A stretch of DNA of 37,085 bases from CAZAYP01 sp964489425 [NCBI: uncultured Verrucomicrobiota bacterium] (GCA_964489425.1 CAZAYP010000056.1:1-37085), one strand, 5' to 3'; positions 1-8,820 are shown, counted from the first letter of the stretch. Notes: generated from the letters alone by a model not told the origin. A program made the numbers and translations.

Positions 1-125
1 CGGCCCCCACAACCGATCTTCATTTCGGTGTCGTTTCTATTTGACGCAACGGGTGTAGGGCGGGAGTGACTCTTTTGCAAGCCGGCGGCGCTGGAGCATC
101 GGCTCGCCGTAAGATGCGGCCGCGC

Positions 126-154
126 TTGCCTCGCGCCGCGCCCGAGCATAGGAT
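126..154 (+). promoter_or_regulatory. candidate sigma70-type promoter of cls
   Basis: TTGCCT (126-131), a 17-bp spacer and TAGGAT (149-154) lie just before the cardiolipin synthase gene. The predicted start of transcription is near 161, giving a leader of about 19 nt. The hexamers match the consensus only partly, but the same layout recurs before many genes in this window. In the first 125 bases I see no gene. Confidence 0.45.
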
Positions 155-179
155 ACGGCGCATTCGAAAGGGATAACCT

Positions 180-1691
180 ATGCAACTGTGGCCCGAACTG
201 ATGGATTCGCTGCACGCCCTGTGGGGCTACTGCCTGATCGCGATCCAAATCCTCTGCATCCTGGGCGTCACGTACAACTGCCTCAAGCACCGTCGCCAGT
301 CGGACTCGGCGCTGCTGTGGATGCTGATCACCTTCGTGATCCCGTTCGGTGGCGCGGTGCTGTACCTGTTCCTGGGGATCGACCGCGTGGCCGGCGAGGA
401 CCTGAGGAAGCTCTCCTCCAACGCCCAGTTGATGCGCAAGCTGCAAAGCCTCAAGTCCGGCGAGCAGCTCCTCAAGGATTGGCACCGGCTGTATGAGACC
501 GCCCGCGCGGAGCCCGCCAATCCGTTTGAGCGCGACCTGAACCGCGCGATGAACGCGGCCGCGCCGGACAATGTGCTGCTGGGGGGCAACGAAATCCGCG
601 TGCTCGAAACCGGCGACGAGGCCTATCCCCCGATGCTCGAGGCCATGCGCCACGCGCGCCACCACATCCACCTCTCCAGCTTCATCATCGCCGCCGACAG
701 CGTGGGCCGCGAGTTCCTCAAGCTGGCGGCGGAGAAGGCGCATGCCGGGGTGCAGGTCCGCATCCTGTACGATCGGTTCGGGTCCACCAAGGCCTTGTGG
801 CGCGGCTTCTTTGCCCGCTATCGCGGCGTGCCCAACCTGCGCATCCTCGGCTACACCCACGCCAACGTGCTCAAGCGCCAGTTTGCCATCAACCTGCGCA
901 ACCACCGCAAGATCCTGGTCGTGGACGGATCCCAGGCTTTCACCGGCGGCACCAACCTGGCCGCGGACAACATCACCTGCCGCGGCCGGCCGCCGATCCG
1001 CGACTACCACTTCGGCCTGCGCGGGCCGGCCGTGCACGAGCTGCAGTTCACCTTCATGAACGACTGGTATTTCATCTCCCGCGAGAACCCGGAGCACTTG
1101 CTCATGCCCGAGTATTATCCCATCGTTCCCAACACCGGCCACGCCATGATCCGCGTCCTGAACGGCGAGCCGGTGGCCGCCACCAGCCAGGTCATCGCCG
1201 ACTGCCTGTTCATGGCGCTGATCGCGGCCCGCAAGCAGATCCTGGCCATGACCCCGTATTTTGTGCCGACCTACGACATCCTCCACGCATTCAAGGCCGC
1301 GGCCTTGCGCGGCGTGGAGGTCAAGCTGATCGTGCCGCGGATCAACAACCACTTCTACTCCGGGCTGGCGGCGCACGGCCTGTACGAGGAGCTGCTCGCC
1401 AGCGGCGTGCGGGTGTTCGAGCGCGAGCCGCCGTTCGCCCATTCCAAGGCCCTGCTGGTGGACGACACCCTGGCGCTGGTCGGTTCCGCCAACCTCGACG
1501 TGCGCAGCCTGCGGCTGAACTACGAAACCTGCCTGGCCGTGTACGACGACGTGTTCGTCAACCAGATGAAGCAGCGCGTGCTGGACGACCTGGCCCGCAG
1601 CACGGAGGTGAACCTCGTGCAGTGGCGGCAGCGTCCGTTCCGCGAACAGCTCAAGGAAAACGCGGCCCTGCTGTTTACGCCGGTGCTGTGA
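180..1691 (+). CDS. cls: cardiolipin synthase (two phospholipase-D motifs)
   Basis: A 503-residue membrane enzyme that joins two phosphatidylglycerol molecules into cardiolipin and glycerol at the inner membrane. The N-terminus has two hydrophobic helices (about residues 10-30 and 40-65, the usual PLDc_N region). Two HKD motifs follow: HxKxxxxD at H242/K244/D249, within NHRKILVVDG, and H421/K423/D428, within HSKALLVDD, each followed by a G(S/G)xN element. The length is that of bacterial Cls enzymes (about 480-510). The ATG at 180 lies 26 nt after a candidate -10 box; the ribosome-binding site is weak (AAAGGG about 10 nt upstream). It stands alone and converges with holA, with only 12 nt between the two stop codons. 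Family assignment is firm; the choice among Cls subtypes is not attempted. Confidence 0.93.
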   Translation: MQLWPELMDSLHALWGYCLIAIQILCILGVTYNCLKHRRQSDSALLWMLITFVIPFGGAVLYLFLGIDRVAGEDLRKLSSNAQLMRKLQSLKSGEQLLKDWHRLYETARAEPANPFERDLNRAMNAAAPDNVLLGGNEIRVLETGDEAYPPMLEAMRHARHHIHLSSFIIAADSVGREFLKLAAEKAHAGVQVRILYDRFGSTKALWRGFFARYRGVPNLRILGYTHANVLKRQFAINLRNHRKILVVDGSQAFTGGTNLAADNITCRGRPPIRDYHFGLRGPAVHELQFTFMNDWYFISRENPEHLLMPEYYPIVPNTGHAMIRVLNGEPVAATSQVIADCLFMALIAARKQILAMTPYFVPTYDILHAFKAAALRGVEVKLIVPRINNHFYSGLAAHGLYEELLASGVRVFEREPPFAHSKALLVDDTLALVGSANLDVRSLRLNYETCLAVYDDVFVNQMKQRVLDDLARSTEVNLVQWRQRPFREQLKENAALLFTPVL

Positions 1692-1703
1692 AGGGCGGTC
1701 GAC

Positions 1704-2867
1704 CTACTTGACCTGGGCGCCTTTATTAATCAGCTGCAGCGTGAGCAGTTCGAGGAGCAGCTCTTGCGCGTGGTGGCCGGAGACCACGGCTTCGTGGGCC
1801 GCGAGGATCCGGCGTTGCCCGTCCGCAATCTCCGCCTCGGTGTAGTTGCGGGCCTGCTCGGCCAGCAGCGCCAGCCGGTAGGGATGCCATGCGTGGATGT
1901 CGTCAGCGCCGAGTCCGGCGAGGGCGGCGGTGGCTTCCGGCCCGCCGATCCATTCCGCGTTGCGGTACTTGCCATTGATTTGCAGCGAGATCCACCGGCG
2001 GTCAAGGCACAGCCGCGCCACCAGCAACTGGCGGAACTTGCGTTCGAGCATGAGCATCAGGGGCACGGCCACGGATTTTTCCTGGCGGTAGAGGCGGTGC
2101 AGGAGATCCAGCGCCTGGGGCAGCTCGCGCCGGCCGACGGCGTCGGTGTAATCCCACATGGCGGCCTCGGCCACGGGGGCGACCAGCAGCTCGATTTCCG
2201 CGTGCGTCACGGTGTGCCGGGCGTTGAAGTACAGCGCCATCTTTTCGATTTCCTGGCGGATCTGGCGCGTGGCCTTGCCCGTGCGCGCCAGGAAATAGTC
2301 CAGGGCGGGGCGGTCCATGGCCAGGTCGGATTCCGCCAGCCACGCCTTGACCTTGGGCAATAGCTCTTCGATCGCCTTGTATTCCTTTTCCGCCTGCCGG
2401 TGCACGTGCACCGCGCCGTGGGCCTGGAACGTCCGGAACAGGGCGCTGCGCTGGTCCACGTTGGGCGCGCTGATCACCAGGCAAACGCCCGGCGGCAGAC
2501 CGGCCTTGACCATCCCGGTCAGCCGCGCGATCCAGTCCTTGATGTCCACCAGGATCGATCCCAGGAAGTCGGGGTTGCGCAGCCAGACCACCTTGGCCCC
2601 GCCCAGGAACCCCATGGTCTGCAAGCCCAGGAACACCTGCTGCATGGCCGCGCCGACCTTCTCGATGTTATCGAACCCGCCGCGTTCATTTTCGGCGCGG
2701 CCCACGGCGCCCTCCACAACCTCCAGCCCGAACGCCTGGTTTTCCGGCGGGCACAGGCGGTTCACGAGGGTGCGCGCCTGCTGGCTGACCTCGAACTCCA
2801 TGTCGCCGCAGATGAGGATGGCGGCGGGTTCGGGCGCTGGCGGGGTGTTTTTCTTGGTTGGGCTCAT
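1704..2867 (-). CDS. holA: DNA polymerase III delta subunit
   Basis: A 387-residue clamp-loader subunit that opens the beta sliding clamp during replication. The N-terminal part reads as a degenerate AAA+ module (ILICGDMEFEV near residue 20, then GGAKVVWLRNPDF and an LVISAPNVDQR segment). The C-terminal part has the HolA pattern: an IRQEIEKMALYF helix, then LPQALDLLHRL and a LMLMLERKFRQLL helix. The reading frame continues upstream into the preceding gene; I chose the ATG at 2867 because it lies 16 nt after that gene's stop and starts the first sensible sequence (MSPTKKNTPPAPEP). It is the last gene of a leftward unit beginning at 4849. No strong ribosome-binding site is visible, so translation may rely on the gene upstream. 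Confidence 0.85.
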   Translation of the reverse strand: MSPTKKNTPPAPEPAAILICGDMEFEVSQQARTLVNRLCPPENQAFGLEVVEGAVGRAENERGGFDNIEKVGAAMQQVFLGLQTMGFLGGAKVVWLRNPDFLGSILVDIKDWIARLTGMVKAGLPPGVCLVISAPNVDQRSALFRTFQAHGAVHVHRQAEKEYKAIEELLPKVKAWLAESDLAMDRPALDYFLARTGKATRQIRQEIEKMALYFNARHTVTHAEIELLVAPVAEAAMWDYTDAVGRRELPQALDLLHRLYRQEKSVAVPLMLMLERKFRQLLVARLCLDRRWISLQINGKYRNAEWIGGPEATAALAGLGADDIHAWHPYRLALLAEQARNYTEAEIADGQRRILAAHEAVVSGHHAQELLLELLTLQLINKGAQVK

Positions 2868-2883
2868 GGCGAGTTTTCGTTGG

Positions 2884-3768
2884 TTATCGTTTGCGTTCCA
2901 CGAGGACCTGGATGGCGAGGAGGTCCTCGTCCGTGCACTGGAACCGGGTGCGCAGGATCTCGCGCCAAGGCTGCCGCGCGCCGCATGCCAGGGCCACCCA
3001 GGCGGGCAGGTTGGTGGGGCCGATCCGGTCGGCGATGCCGCGGATCCAGGTCTCGGACTGCTGGTAAAACATGAGGTTTTCCCGCGGGCTTTCCGGGTAG
3101 CTTGGCCGGCTTTCAATGTCCGCCAGGGTCAGCAGCAGGGGCCCGTCCCAGCGCGGCCGCGCGCGCTTGACCAGGATGCCCTGCTGCAGGTGGTAGGCCA
3201 GCGTGAGCTCCCAGCCGAGGTAGAGCGCCAGGCCTTCTTCCAGCGCCAGCGGCAGGTCCGCGCCGTAAACCTGGCGCAGGCGGTAATGGGCGATCTCGTG
3301 GGGGATGCTCTCGGACAGCAGCACGCTGTTGGTGGTCAGGCGGATGACCAGGTCGCGACCCCACTGCAGCGACTGGCTTTCCTGGCGCAGGCCCTGGCGC
3401 GCGCTCAGGCGCGACCAGTTCTGGGTGCCGGCAATGAAGTACAGGTTGATTTTTTCCCGGGGGTCCGGCGGCGGGAGGTGCAGCAGGCGGGTCAGTTCGG
3501 CGTTGGCGTATTCCGCCTGGCGCAGCGCCGCGTCCAGCAGCGCCGGGTCGGCCGCATGCACCACCAGGCCATTGCCCGCGGCCTGGCGCAGGGTGGTGCC
3601 ATGCTCGCGGAGAACCTCCTCGCCCAGCCAGGACGGCTGGCCGGCGGCCCCGCGCGCGACGGCCGGCGGCGCCCAGTCCAGGCGCAGCAGCCACCAGGCG
3701 GCCGCGCAGGCCGCGGCCAACGCCATGACCCCTGCGGCCACGAGGGCCCAGCCGGCCGCCTTGTTCAC
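2884..3768 (-). CDS. exported/membrane-anchored peptidase-MA-like protein (HExxH)
   Basis: A 294-residue protein starting at a GTG codon (3768), 19 nt after the stop of the M42 peptidase gene. Residues 1-30 form a signal peptide or single membrane anchor, so the body should lie outside the inner membrane. A zinc-protease motif HEIAHYRL occurs near residue 160, and an EEGLALYLGWE segment follows about 20 residues later and can supply the third ligand. This spacing is typical of peptidase MA-like gluzincins. It lies between M42 aminopeptidase and holA with short gaps, indicating co-transcription. Substrate is unknown. The GTG start is inferred from the single Lys before the hydrophobic stretch; the next ATG would cut into the hydrophobic core. 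Confidence 0.7.
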   Translation of the reverse strand: MNKAAGWALVAAGVMALAAACAAAWWLLRLDWAPPAVARGAAGQPSWLGEEVLREHGTTLRQAAGNGLVVHAADPALLDAALRQAEYANAELTRLLHLPPPDPREKINLYFIAGTQNWSRLSARQGLRQESQSLQWGRDLVIRLTTNSVLLSESIPHEIAHYRLRQVYGADLPLALEEGLALYLGWELTLAYHLQQGILVKRARPRWDGPLLLTLADIESRPSYPESPRENLMFYQQSETWIRGIADRIGPTNLPAWVALACGARQPWREILRTRFQCTDEDLLAIQVLVERKR

Positions 3769-3787
3769 GCCGCTGTCCCGGGGCCGG

Positions 3788-4849
3788 TCACAGGCCCGGC
3801 GTGAAATCGGTTTTGTCCGTGATCTGGGCCACGGTTTGGGCCACGAGGTGGGCGGTGGCCGCGATGTCCCGCTTGGACACGATCTCGCACGGCGAGTGCA
3901 GGTAGCGGTCCGGGATGCTGATCAGGCCGGAGGCCACGCCGGCGCGGGTGAGCTGGATGCGGTTGGCGTCGGTGCCGCTGCCGCGCGGCAGCCCCTCGAC
4001 CTGGTACGGGATTTTCTTTTTCTCCGCGGTTTTGACGATCAGGTCGAACAGCCCGGGGTTGAAGTTCGGGCCGCGCGCCACCACCGGCCCGCCGCCGATA
4101 TTGAACTCGCCGATCTTCTTGTCCATGCCCGGAAAATCCGTGGCGAAGGTGACATCGACCGCGATCCCGACCTTGGGGTCGATGGCGAACGCGCTCGTGC
4201 CCGCGCCGCGCAGGCCGACTTCCTCCTGGACCGTGGCCACCGCGTACACCTCGGCGTTGATCGCCATCGCCGCCAGCAGGCGGGCGGCCTCCAGGATGGC
4301 AAATGCGCCGGCTTTGTCGTCCATGGCGCGCGAGACCAGCAGGTCGTCCTGCAGTTCGGCTGGCGCGTAGGCCAGCACGGCCGGGTCGCCGATGCCCACG
4401 AGCTTGCGGGCGGCCTTGGCGTTCTTGGCGCCGATGTCGATCCACAGCGACTCCATCTTCATGACCTTGTCGCGCTCCTCGGACTTGAGCAGGTGGATGG
4501 GCTTTTTGCCGATGACGCCCAGCAGCCGGCCCTGGCGGGTCTGGATCCAGACCCGCTGGCCTTGCAGCACCTGCACGTCCCAGCCGCCGATCGGGGCGAA
4601 GTCCAGGTACCCGTGGTCGTCCACGTGGGTGATCATCAGGCCGATCTCGTCGATGTGCCCGGCGAGCATCACCCGCGGGGATCCGCCAGTGTTGATCCGC
4701 GCGATGACGTTGCCGTGCTGGTCGCTGTACACCTGGTCGGCGAACGTGCGCGCCTCGGCCGCCCACAGCCGCGCCGCTTCCTGCTCGTAGCCCGAGGGGC
4801 TGATGGCGGTCAGCAACTGCTTGAAAAAATCCCATGTTTTAAGCTTCAT
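3788..4849 (-). CDS. M42-family metal aminopeptidase (glutamyl aminopeptidase/FrvX type)
   Basis: A 353-residue cytoplasmic aminopeptidase that removes N-terminal residues from peptides, probably as a large tetrahedral oligomer as in other M42 enzymes. The expected dinuclear metal site is complete: H65 in AGHIDEIG, D177 in AMDDKAG, catalytic and ligand E209/E210 in VQEEVGLRG, D232 in AVDVTFATD and H318 in RYLHSP. The start ATG at 4849 has a clear AAGGAG ribosome-binding site five nucleotides upstream. It heads a leftward unit with the HExxH protein and holA. A perfect inverted repeat (4898-4921) lies about 50 nt upstream, between it and the divergent c-di-GMP gene. Confidence 0.92.
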   Translation of the reverse strand: MKLKTWDFFKQLLTAISPSGYEQEAARLWAAEARTFADQVYSDQHGNVIARINTGGSPRVMLAGHIDEIGLMITHVDDHGYLDFAPIGGWDVQVLQGQRVWIQTRQGRLLGVIGKKPIHLLKSEERDKVMKMESLWIDIGAKNAKAARKLVGIGDPAVLAYAPAELQDDLLVSRAMDDKAGAFAILEAARLLAAMAINAEVYAVATVQEEVGLRGAGTSAFAIDPKVGIAVDVTFATDFPGMDKKIGEFNIGGGPVVARGPNFNPGLFDLIVKTAEKKKIPYQVEGLPRGSGTDANRIQLTRAGVASGLISIPDRYLHSPCEIVSKRDIAATAHLVAQTVAQITDKTDFTPGL

Positions 4850-4897
4850 GCGGTCTCCTTCCCGGTGACACCCGGCCTGAACTCGCGGCGATATAAA

Positions 4898-4921
4898 CTT
4901 GATTTGCCGCCCCAAATCAAG
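4898..4921. promoter_or_regulatory. perfect 8-bp inverted repeat with overlapping divergent -35 boxes
   Basis: CTTGATTT and AAATCAAG flank an 8-nt GC-rich spacer in the 87-bp gap between the M42 peptidase gene (leftward) and the c-di-GMP gene (rightward). Each arm contains TTGATT in the direction of its gene: 4899-4904 on the plus strand and 4920-4915 on the minus strand. TGTAAT (4924-4929, 19-bp spacer) could be the rightward -10, putting transcription start at the ATG at 4937. TTTATA (4897-4892) could be the leftward -10. The site may be an operator, a pair of overlapping promoters, or both. Confidence 0.4.
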
Positions 4922-4936
4922 CATGTAATCGGCTGC

Positions 4937-7486
4937 ATGCAAACGATCCATGGGCCAGTGCTGACGCCGCCGGGGGATGCGCATCCTGCGCCCCGGGTGC
5001 GCGTCCTGGTCGTGGACGAGGACCCGGGCGCGCGCGCGCGGAGCCGGCAGCACCTGCAGCAGTCCGGGCGTTTCGAGGTGGAGGCCGTCCCCGGGGGCCG
5101 CGAAGCCCTCCTGCGCCTGGCGCTGGGCGGGTTTCGCGCCGCGGTCGTGGACCCGCGCATGCAGCGCATGGATGGCTTGGCGTTCATCGCCGCGGCGCGC
5201 CGGCTGCAGCCGGACCTGGCGCTGGTCATCGTGAGCGATGGGCCGGATGACGGGCTCCAGGCGCGCCTCGGCCAGCTGGGCCTTGGACCTGCCCGGCGCA
5301 AAAGCAACGCGGGCGATCAGCTGGCCGCCGACCTGATGGAAGCGCTGGCTGCGTCCCCGGCGGCGGCCCATCCGCCGCCCGACCATCGCCCGCCGGATTT
5401 TTATGAACGGCTCCGCCGGCTGGGCGAGGCCGCGCTGCAGACCCAGGACGTCTATGCCGCGCTGAACATGTTTTGCGCCGGCATCCGCCGCATGCTGGGC
5501 TGCGACTGCGCGGGCGCCCTGGGGTTTGACAACGAGGCGTCGTTCCTGCTGCTGCATTGCGGGGCGCCGCCGCCGCCGGCTGAGCTGGAGCGCATGCAGC
5601 GCGAGATCCTGGGGCACTACGAACTGTTCACGGGCCGCCAGGTCAACCTGGCCGCCACGCAGTGTGAGGTCACCAGCAACGGCGGCGGCCCGGCGGCCGG
5701 CGCCCTGCCGCCGCTGCTGGTGGCGCCCATGGTCATGCGCGATCACGTGGCCGGCATCCTGGCCCTGGGGTTCGCGCCTGGCATCGCGCCGGACGACCTG
5801 CGGCTGGCGGCCGGCCACCTGGCCATGGTGCTCAGCGCCCTGGACGAGATGCGGCAGCTGGCGATCCGCGACACGCTCACCGGCCTTTACAACCGGCGCT
5901 TCCTGGAGAACGAGCTGGAGGGCGCGTTGCAGCTGTCGCAGCGCTACCAGGATTCCCTGGCGGTGCTGTTCATCGACATTGATCACTTCAAGCCGGTCAA
6001 CGACCAGGGGGGGCACGAACTGGGCGACCGCGTTCTCAAGCTGGTGGCCGGGCGGCTGCGCCAGAGCCTGCGCGCGACGGACATCATCATCCGTTACGGC
6101 GGCGACGAGTTTGTGGTCATCCTGCCGCAGGCGGCTTCCCGCGAGGCCGTGCATGCCGCGGACCGCATCTTGGACGCGGTGCGCAACCTGGAGGTCCTGG
6201 ACGCCCACCGCAAGCGGCTGGAGATCACCCTCTCCATCGGCATCACCGTGGAGAAGCCGGCCGCCGGCATGTTCGGGCGGGACCGCAGCATCCAGCACGC
6301 GGATGCGGCCATGTACCGCGCCAAGCAGTCCGGCCGGAATCGCTATGCCCTGTGGACGGATGCTTCCGAGGCCGGGCTCGCTTCACCCCCGGCGGCTCCC
6401 GCGGCCGCCGCCCTCCCGGCGGCGCCGGCGGCGGCCCAGCGCCCGTTGCGGGTGCTGGTGGTGGACGACCAGCCGACGATCCTGCGCTATCTCGAACGGA
6501 TCCTCAAGGCGTACCGCTACGAGGCGGTCTGCGTCCAGCAGCCCGACGAGGCCCTGGCCCAGCTCCGCGGCCAGCCGGGCACGATCGATATCGTGATCGC
6601 AGACATCAACATGCCGGACATGGACGGCTACACGTTGATCGACAACATCCGCAAGCTGGACGACACCGTGATCCGCGTGCTGATCACCGGCCAGGCGAGC
6701 GCCAACCGGACCCTGGAAGCCCTGCGGCGCGGCGCGCACGATTTCCTGGAAAAACCGTTTTCCGTTGAGCAGTTTGTCAGCGTCATGGACCGCGCGCGCG
6801 AGTACCGGCGCCTGGCGCTGGCCAACGCCCAGTACCAGCGCGACCTGATCAACATCGTGAACGACAAGAGCGCCGAGGTCATGAGCGCCCTGGACAAGAT
6901 CAAGGCCACCTACCAGTACACGTTCGAGACCATGGTGGCCATGCTGGACGCGCGCGAGCACGAGACCGCCCAGCACAGCACGCGGGTGCGCGACGTGACC
7001 ATGTTCCTGGCGCGCCAGGTGGGGTTGGCGCCCGCGGATGTCCTGGAGATTGGCCGCGGCGCGTTTCTCCACGATCTCGGCAAAATCGGCATCCCCGACA
7101 GCATCCTGCTCAAGCCCGGATCCCTCTCGGCCGACGAGTGGGAGGTGATGAAGAAGCACCCGGAAATCGGGCACTCGTTCCTCCGGTCCAACCCGCTGCT
7201 GGCCACGTCCGCGGAGATGGTGCTGGCGCATCACGAGCGCTACGACGGCACGGGCTACCCGCGCCGGTTGCGGGGTGAGCAGATCTGCATTGGCGCCCGC
7301 CTGTTTGCCATCGTGGACTCCTACGACGCCATGCGCTCGCACCGCGTGTACAAGCAGTCCCTGTCGCGGGATGCGGCGTCCGCCGAACTCCTGCGCCAGC
7401 GGGGCATCATGTACGACCCGGCGCTGGTGGACATTTTTATCAAGCATCTCGACGCGATCGAGGCCCTGGGGCGCTGGAACCTGTAG
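4937..7486 (+). CDS. REC-GAF-GGDEF-REC-HD-GYP cyclic-di-GMP regulator
   Basis: An 849-residue cytoplasmic signalling protein. Residues about 20-145 are a receiver domain with acidic D27 and phospho-acceptor D72 (VVDPRMQRMDG). About 155-305 resembles a GAF domain (weaker call). About 310-470 is a diguanylate cyclase domain with intact GGDEF (388-392) and an RATD inhibitory-site motif just before it. About 500-625 is a second, fully canonical receiver (D510/D511, acceptor D556, conserved EKPF lysine). About 650-849 is an HD-GYP phosphodiesterase with HDLGK (HD at 712-713) and HHERYDGTGYP (GYP 773-775). All key residues for both making and breaking c-di-GMP are present. The long upstream reading frame is a GC artefact; ATG 4937 is the first sensible start. 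No ribosome-binding site precedes it, in line with a leaderless message. Confidence 0.92.
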   Translation: MQTIHGPVLTPPGDAHPAPRVRVLVVDEDPGARARSRQHLQQSGRFEVEAVPGGREALLRLALGGFRAAVVDPRMQRMDGLAFIAAARRLQPDLALVIVSDGPDDGLQARLGQLGLGPARRKSNAGDQLAADLMEALAASPAAAHPPPDHRPPDFYERLRRLGEAALQTQDVYAALNMFCAGIRRMLGCDCAGALGFDNEASFLLLHCGAPPPPAELERMQREILGHYELFTGRQVNLAATQCEVTSNGGGPAAGALPPLLVAPMVMRDHVAGILALGFAPGIAPDDLRLAAGHLAMVLSALDEMRQLAIRDTLTGLYNRRFLENELEGALQLSQRYQDSLAVLFIDIDHFKPVNDQGGHELGDRVLKLVAGRLRQSLRATDIIIRYGGDEFVVILPQAASREAVHAADRILDAVRNLEVLDAHRKRLEITLSIGITVEKPAAGMFGRDRSIQHADAAMYRAKQSGRNRYALWTDASEAGLASPPAAPAAAALPAAPAAAQRPLRVLVVDDQPTILRYLERILKAYRYEAVCVQQPDEALAQLRGQPGTIDIVIADINMPDMDGYTLIDNIRKLDDTVIRVLITGQASANRTLEALRRGAHDFLEKPFSVEQFVSVMDRAREYRRLALANAQYQRDLINIVNDKSAEVMSALDKIKATYQYTFETMVAMLDAREHETAQHSTRVRDVTMFLARQVGLAPADVLEIGRGAFLHDLGKIGIPDSILLKPGSLSADEWEVMKKHPEIGHSFLRSNPLLATSAEMVLAHHERYDGTGYPRRLRGEQICIGARLFAIVDSYDAMRSHRVYKQSLSRDAASAELLRQRGIMYDPALVDIFIKHLDAIEALGRWNL

Positions 7487-7504
7487 CCGCGGTCGATCCG
7501 GCGG

Positions 7505-7533
7505 TGGACAGGCTGGCGGGAACATCCTATAGT
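7505..7533 (+). promoter_or_regulatory. candidate promoter, near-leaderless
   Basis: TGGACA (7505-7510), a 17-bp spacer and TATAGT (7528-7533) sit directly before the ATG at 7543. Transcription would begin around 7540, leaving a leader of at most a few nucleotides. There is no ribosome-binding site in the gap, which fits leaderless translation. Confidence 0.5.
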
Positions 7534-7542
7534 ACGTCCCCC

Positions 7543-8820
7543 ATGAACACGCAATGGATCAGCTTGGGTGTTTTTGTAGGTTGTTACGCGCTGTTTGTCG
7601 CGCTGCCCCGGCACCGCTCGTACGTGGCCTGCGCCGGCGCGCTGGCGCTGGTGCTGACCGGTGCCCTCGAGTGGCAGGACGCGCTGGCGCACAAGATCCA
7701 GTGGAACGTGATTGCCTTGTTCTTCGGCACGCTGGTGCTGGCCGAGTTCTTCATGCTCTCGCGCATGCCGGCGGTCATGGCCGAGTTCTTCGTGGACAAG
7801 ACCCGGACCGCGCGCGGCGCCATGCTGGCGGTGTGCGCCCTGTCCAGCGTACTGTCCATGTTCGTGGAAAACGTGGCCGTGGTGCTGCTGGTCGCGCCCG
7901 TGGCCCTGAGCCTCACCGAGAAGCTCAAGATCTCCCCGGTCAACCTGCTGATCCTGATCGCCATCTGCTCCAACCTGCAGGGCACGGCCACGCTGATCGG
8001 CGATCCGCCCAGCATGATCCTGGGCGGCTACATGAAGATGAACTTCAACGATTTCTTCGTGTACCACGGCAAGCCGGGCGTGTTCTTTGCCGTGCAGGTG
8101 GGCGCCATCGCCTCGCTGCTGGTGACGGCGTGGCTGTTGCGCGCGCACCACGAGGCGATCGAGCTGCAGGCCATTGAACAGGTCAAGTCCTGGGTGCCCA
8201 CCGTCCTGATGCTGATCCTTGTGGGGGGCCTGTCCATGACCTCGGTCTTCGACCCGGACTTCAAGTGGCTGGCGGGCACGCTCACCATGGTCCTGGCCGT
8301 GATCGGCACGGCCTGGTACCTGGGCGTGGCGCGCTGGGGCAACCTGCGCGAGCTGGCGCGCTCGCTGGACTGGGACACCACCTTCTTCCTGGTCGGCGTA
8401 TTCGTGGTGGTGGGCGCGCTCAGCGAGTCGGGCTGGATGGATGTGATTGCCGGGTGGCTGGCGGATCACTTTGGCGGCAGCCTGCTGATTGCCTTTACGG
8501 CCATCGTGGTATTTTCGGTGCTAATCTCGGCCTTTGTGGACAACGTGCCGTACCTGCTGGCCATGATCCCGGTAACGCAGAAGGTGGCGGACGCGCTGGG
8601 TGCGCCCGTGCCGCTCCTGATGTTCGGGTTGCTGATCGGCGCCTGCCTGGGCGGCAACATCACGCCGATCGGCGCGTCGGCCAACGTGGTGGCCGTGGGC
8701 ATGCTGCGCAAGCGCGGCCTGGTGGTGACGTTCCGCCAGTTCATGGGGATCGGCATCCCGTTCACCGTGGCCGCGGTGGTGGCCTCCTGCCTGTTCGTGT
8801 GGTGGATCTGGGCGCCGTAG
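7543..8820 (+). CDS. ArsB/NhaD-type ion transporter (citrate-transporter-like fold)
   Basis: A 425-residue inner-membrane protein with about 10-12 hydrophobic helices. Two signatures of the ion-transporter superfamily that includes ArsB, NhaD and the P protein are present: TLIGDPPSMILGG in the first half and GGNITPIGASANVVAVG in the second half, the pseudo-symmetric hairpin loops. FVENVAVVLLVAPVAL and AFVDNVPYLLAMIPV are the matching preceding helices. The likely role is sodium/proton exchange or anion efflux; the sequence alone does not fix the substrate. I place the start at 7543 (MNTQWIS), right after a candidate -10 box. An alternative in-frame ATG at 7504 would lie inside the promoter. 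The glycosyltransferase gene follows after 92 nt and may be co-transcribed. Confidence 0.82.
   Translation: MNTQWISLGVFVGCYALFVALPRHRSYVACAGALALVLTGALEWQDALAHKIQWNVIALFFGTLVLAEFFMLSRMPAVMAEFFVDKTRTARGAMLAVCALSSVLSMFVENVAVVLLVAPVALSLTEKLKISPVNLLILIAICSNLQGTATLIGDPPSMILGGYMKMNFNDFFVYHGKPGVFFAVQVGAIASLLVTAWLLRAHHEAIELQAIEQVKSWVPTVLMLILVGGLSMTSVFDPDFKWLAGTLTMVLAVIGTAWYLGVARWGNLRELARSLDWDTTFFLVGVFVVVGALSESGWMDVIAGWLADHFGGSLLIAFTAIVVFSVLISAFVDNVPYLLAMIPVTQKVADALGAPVPLLMFGLLIGACLGGNITPIGASANVVAVGMLRKRGLVVTFRQFMGIGIPFTVAAVVASCLFVWWIWAP

Noticed and set aside
5015-5330. Treating the first receiver domain of the c-di-GMP protein as dead
   Set aside because: The phospho-acceptor Asp (D72) and an acidic residue (D27) are kept, so inactivity cannot be claimed, although the conserved Lys context is weak.
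3788-6298. Long N-terminal extension of the M42 peptidase frame reaching 6298
   Set aside because: The extension is antisense to the c-di-GMP gene and of biased composition; the real start at 4849 has a good ribosome-binding site.
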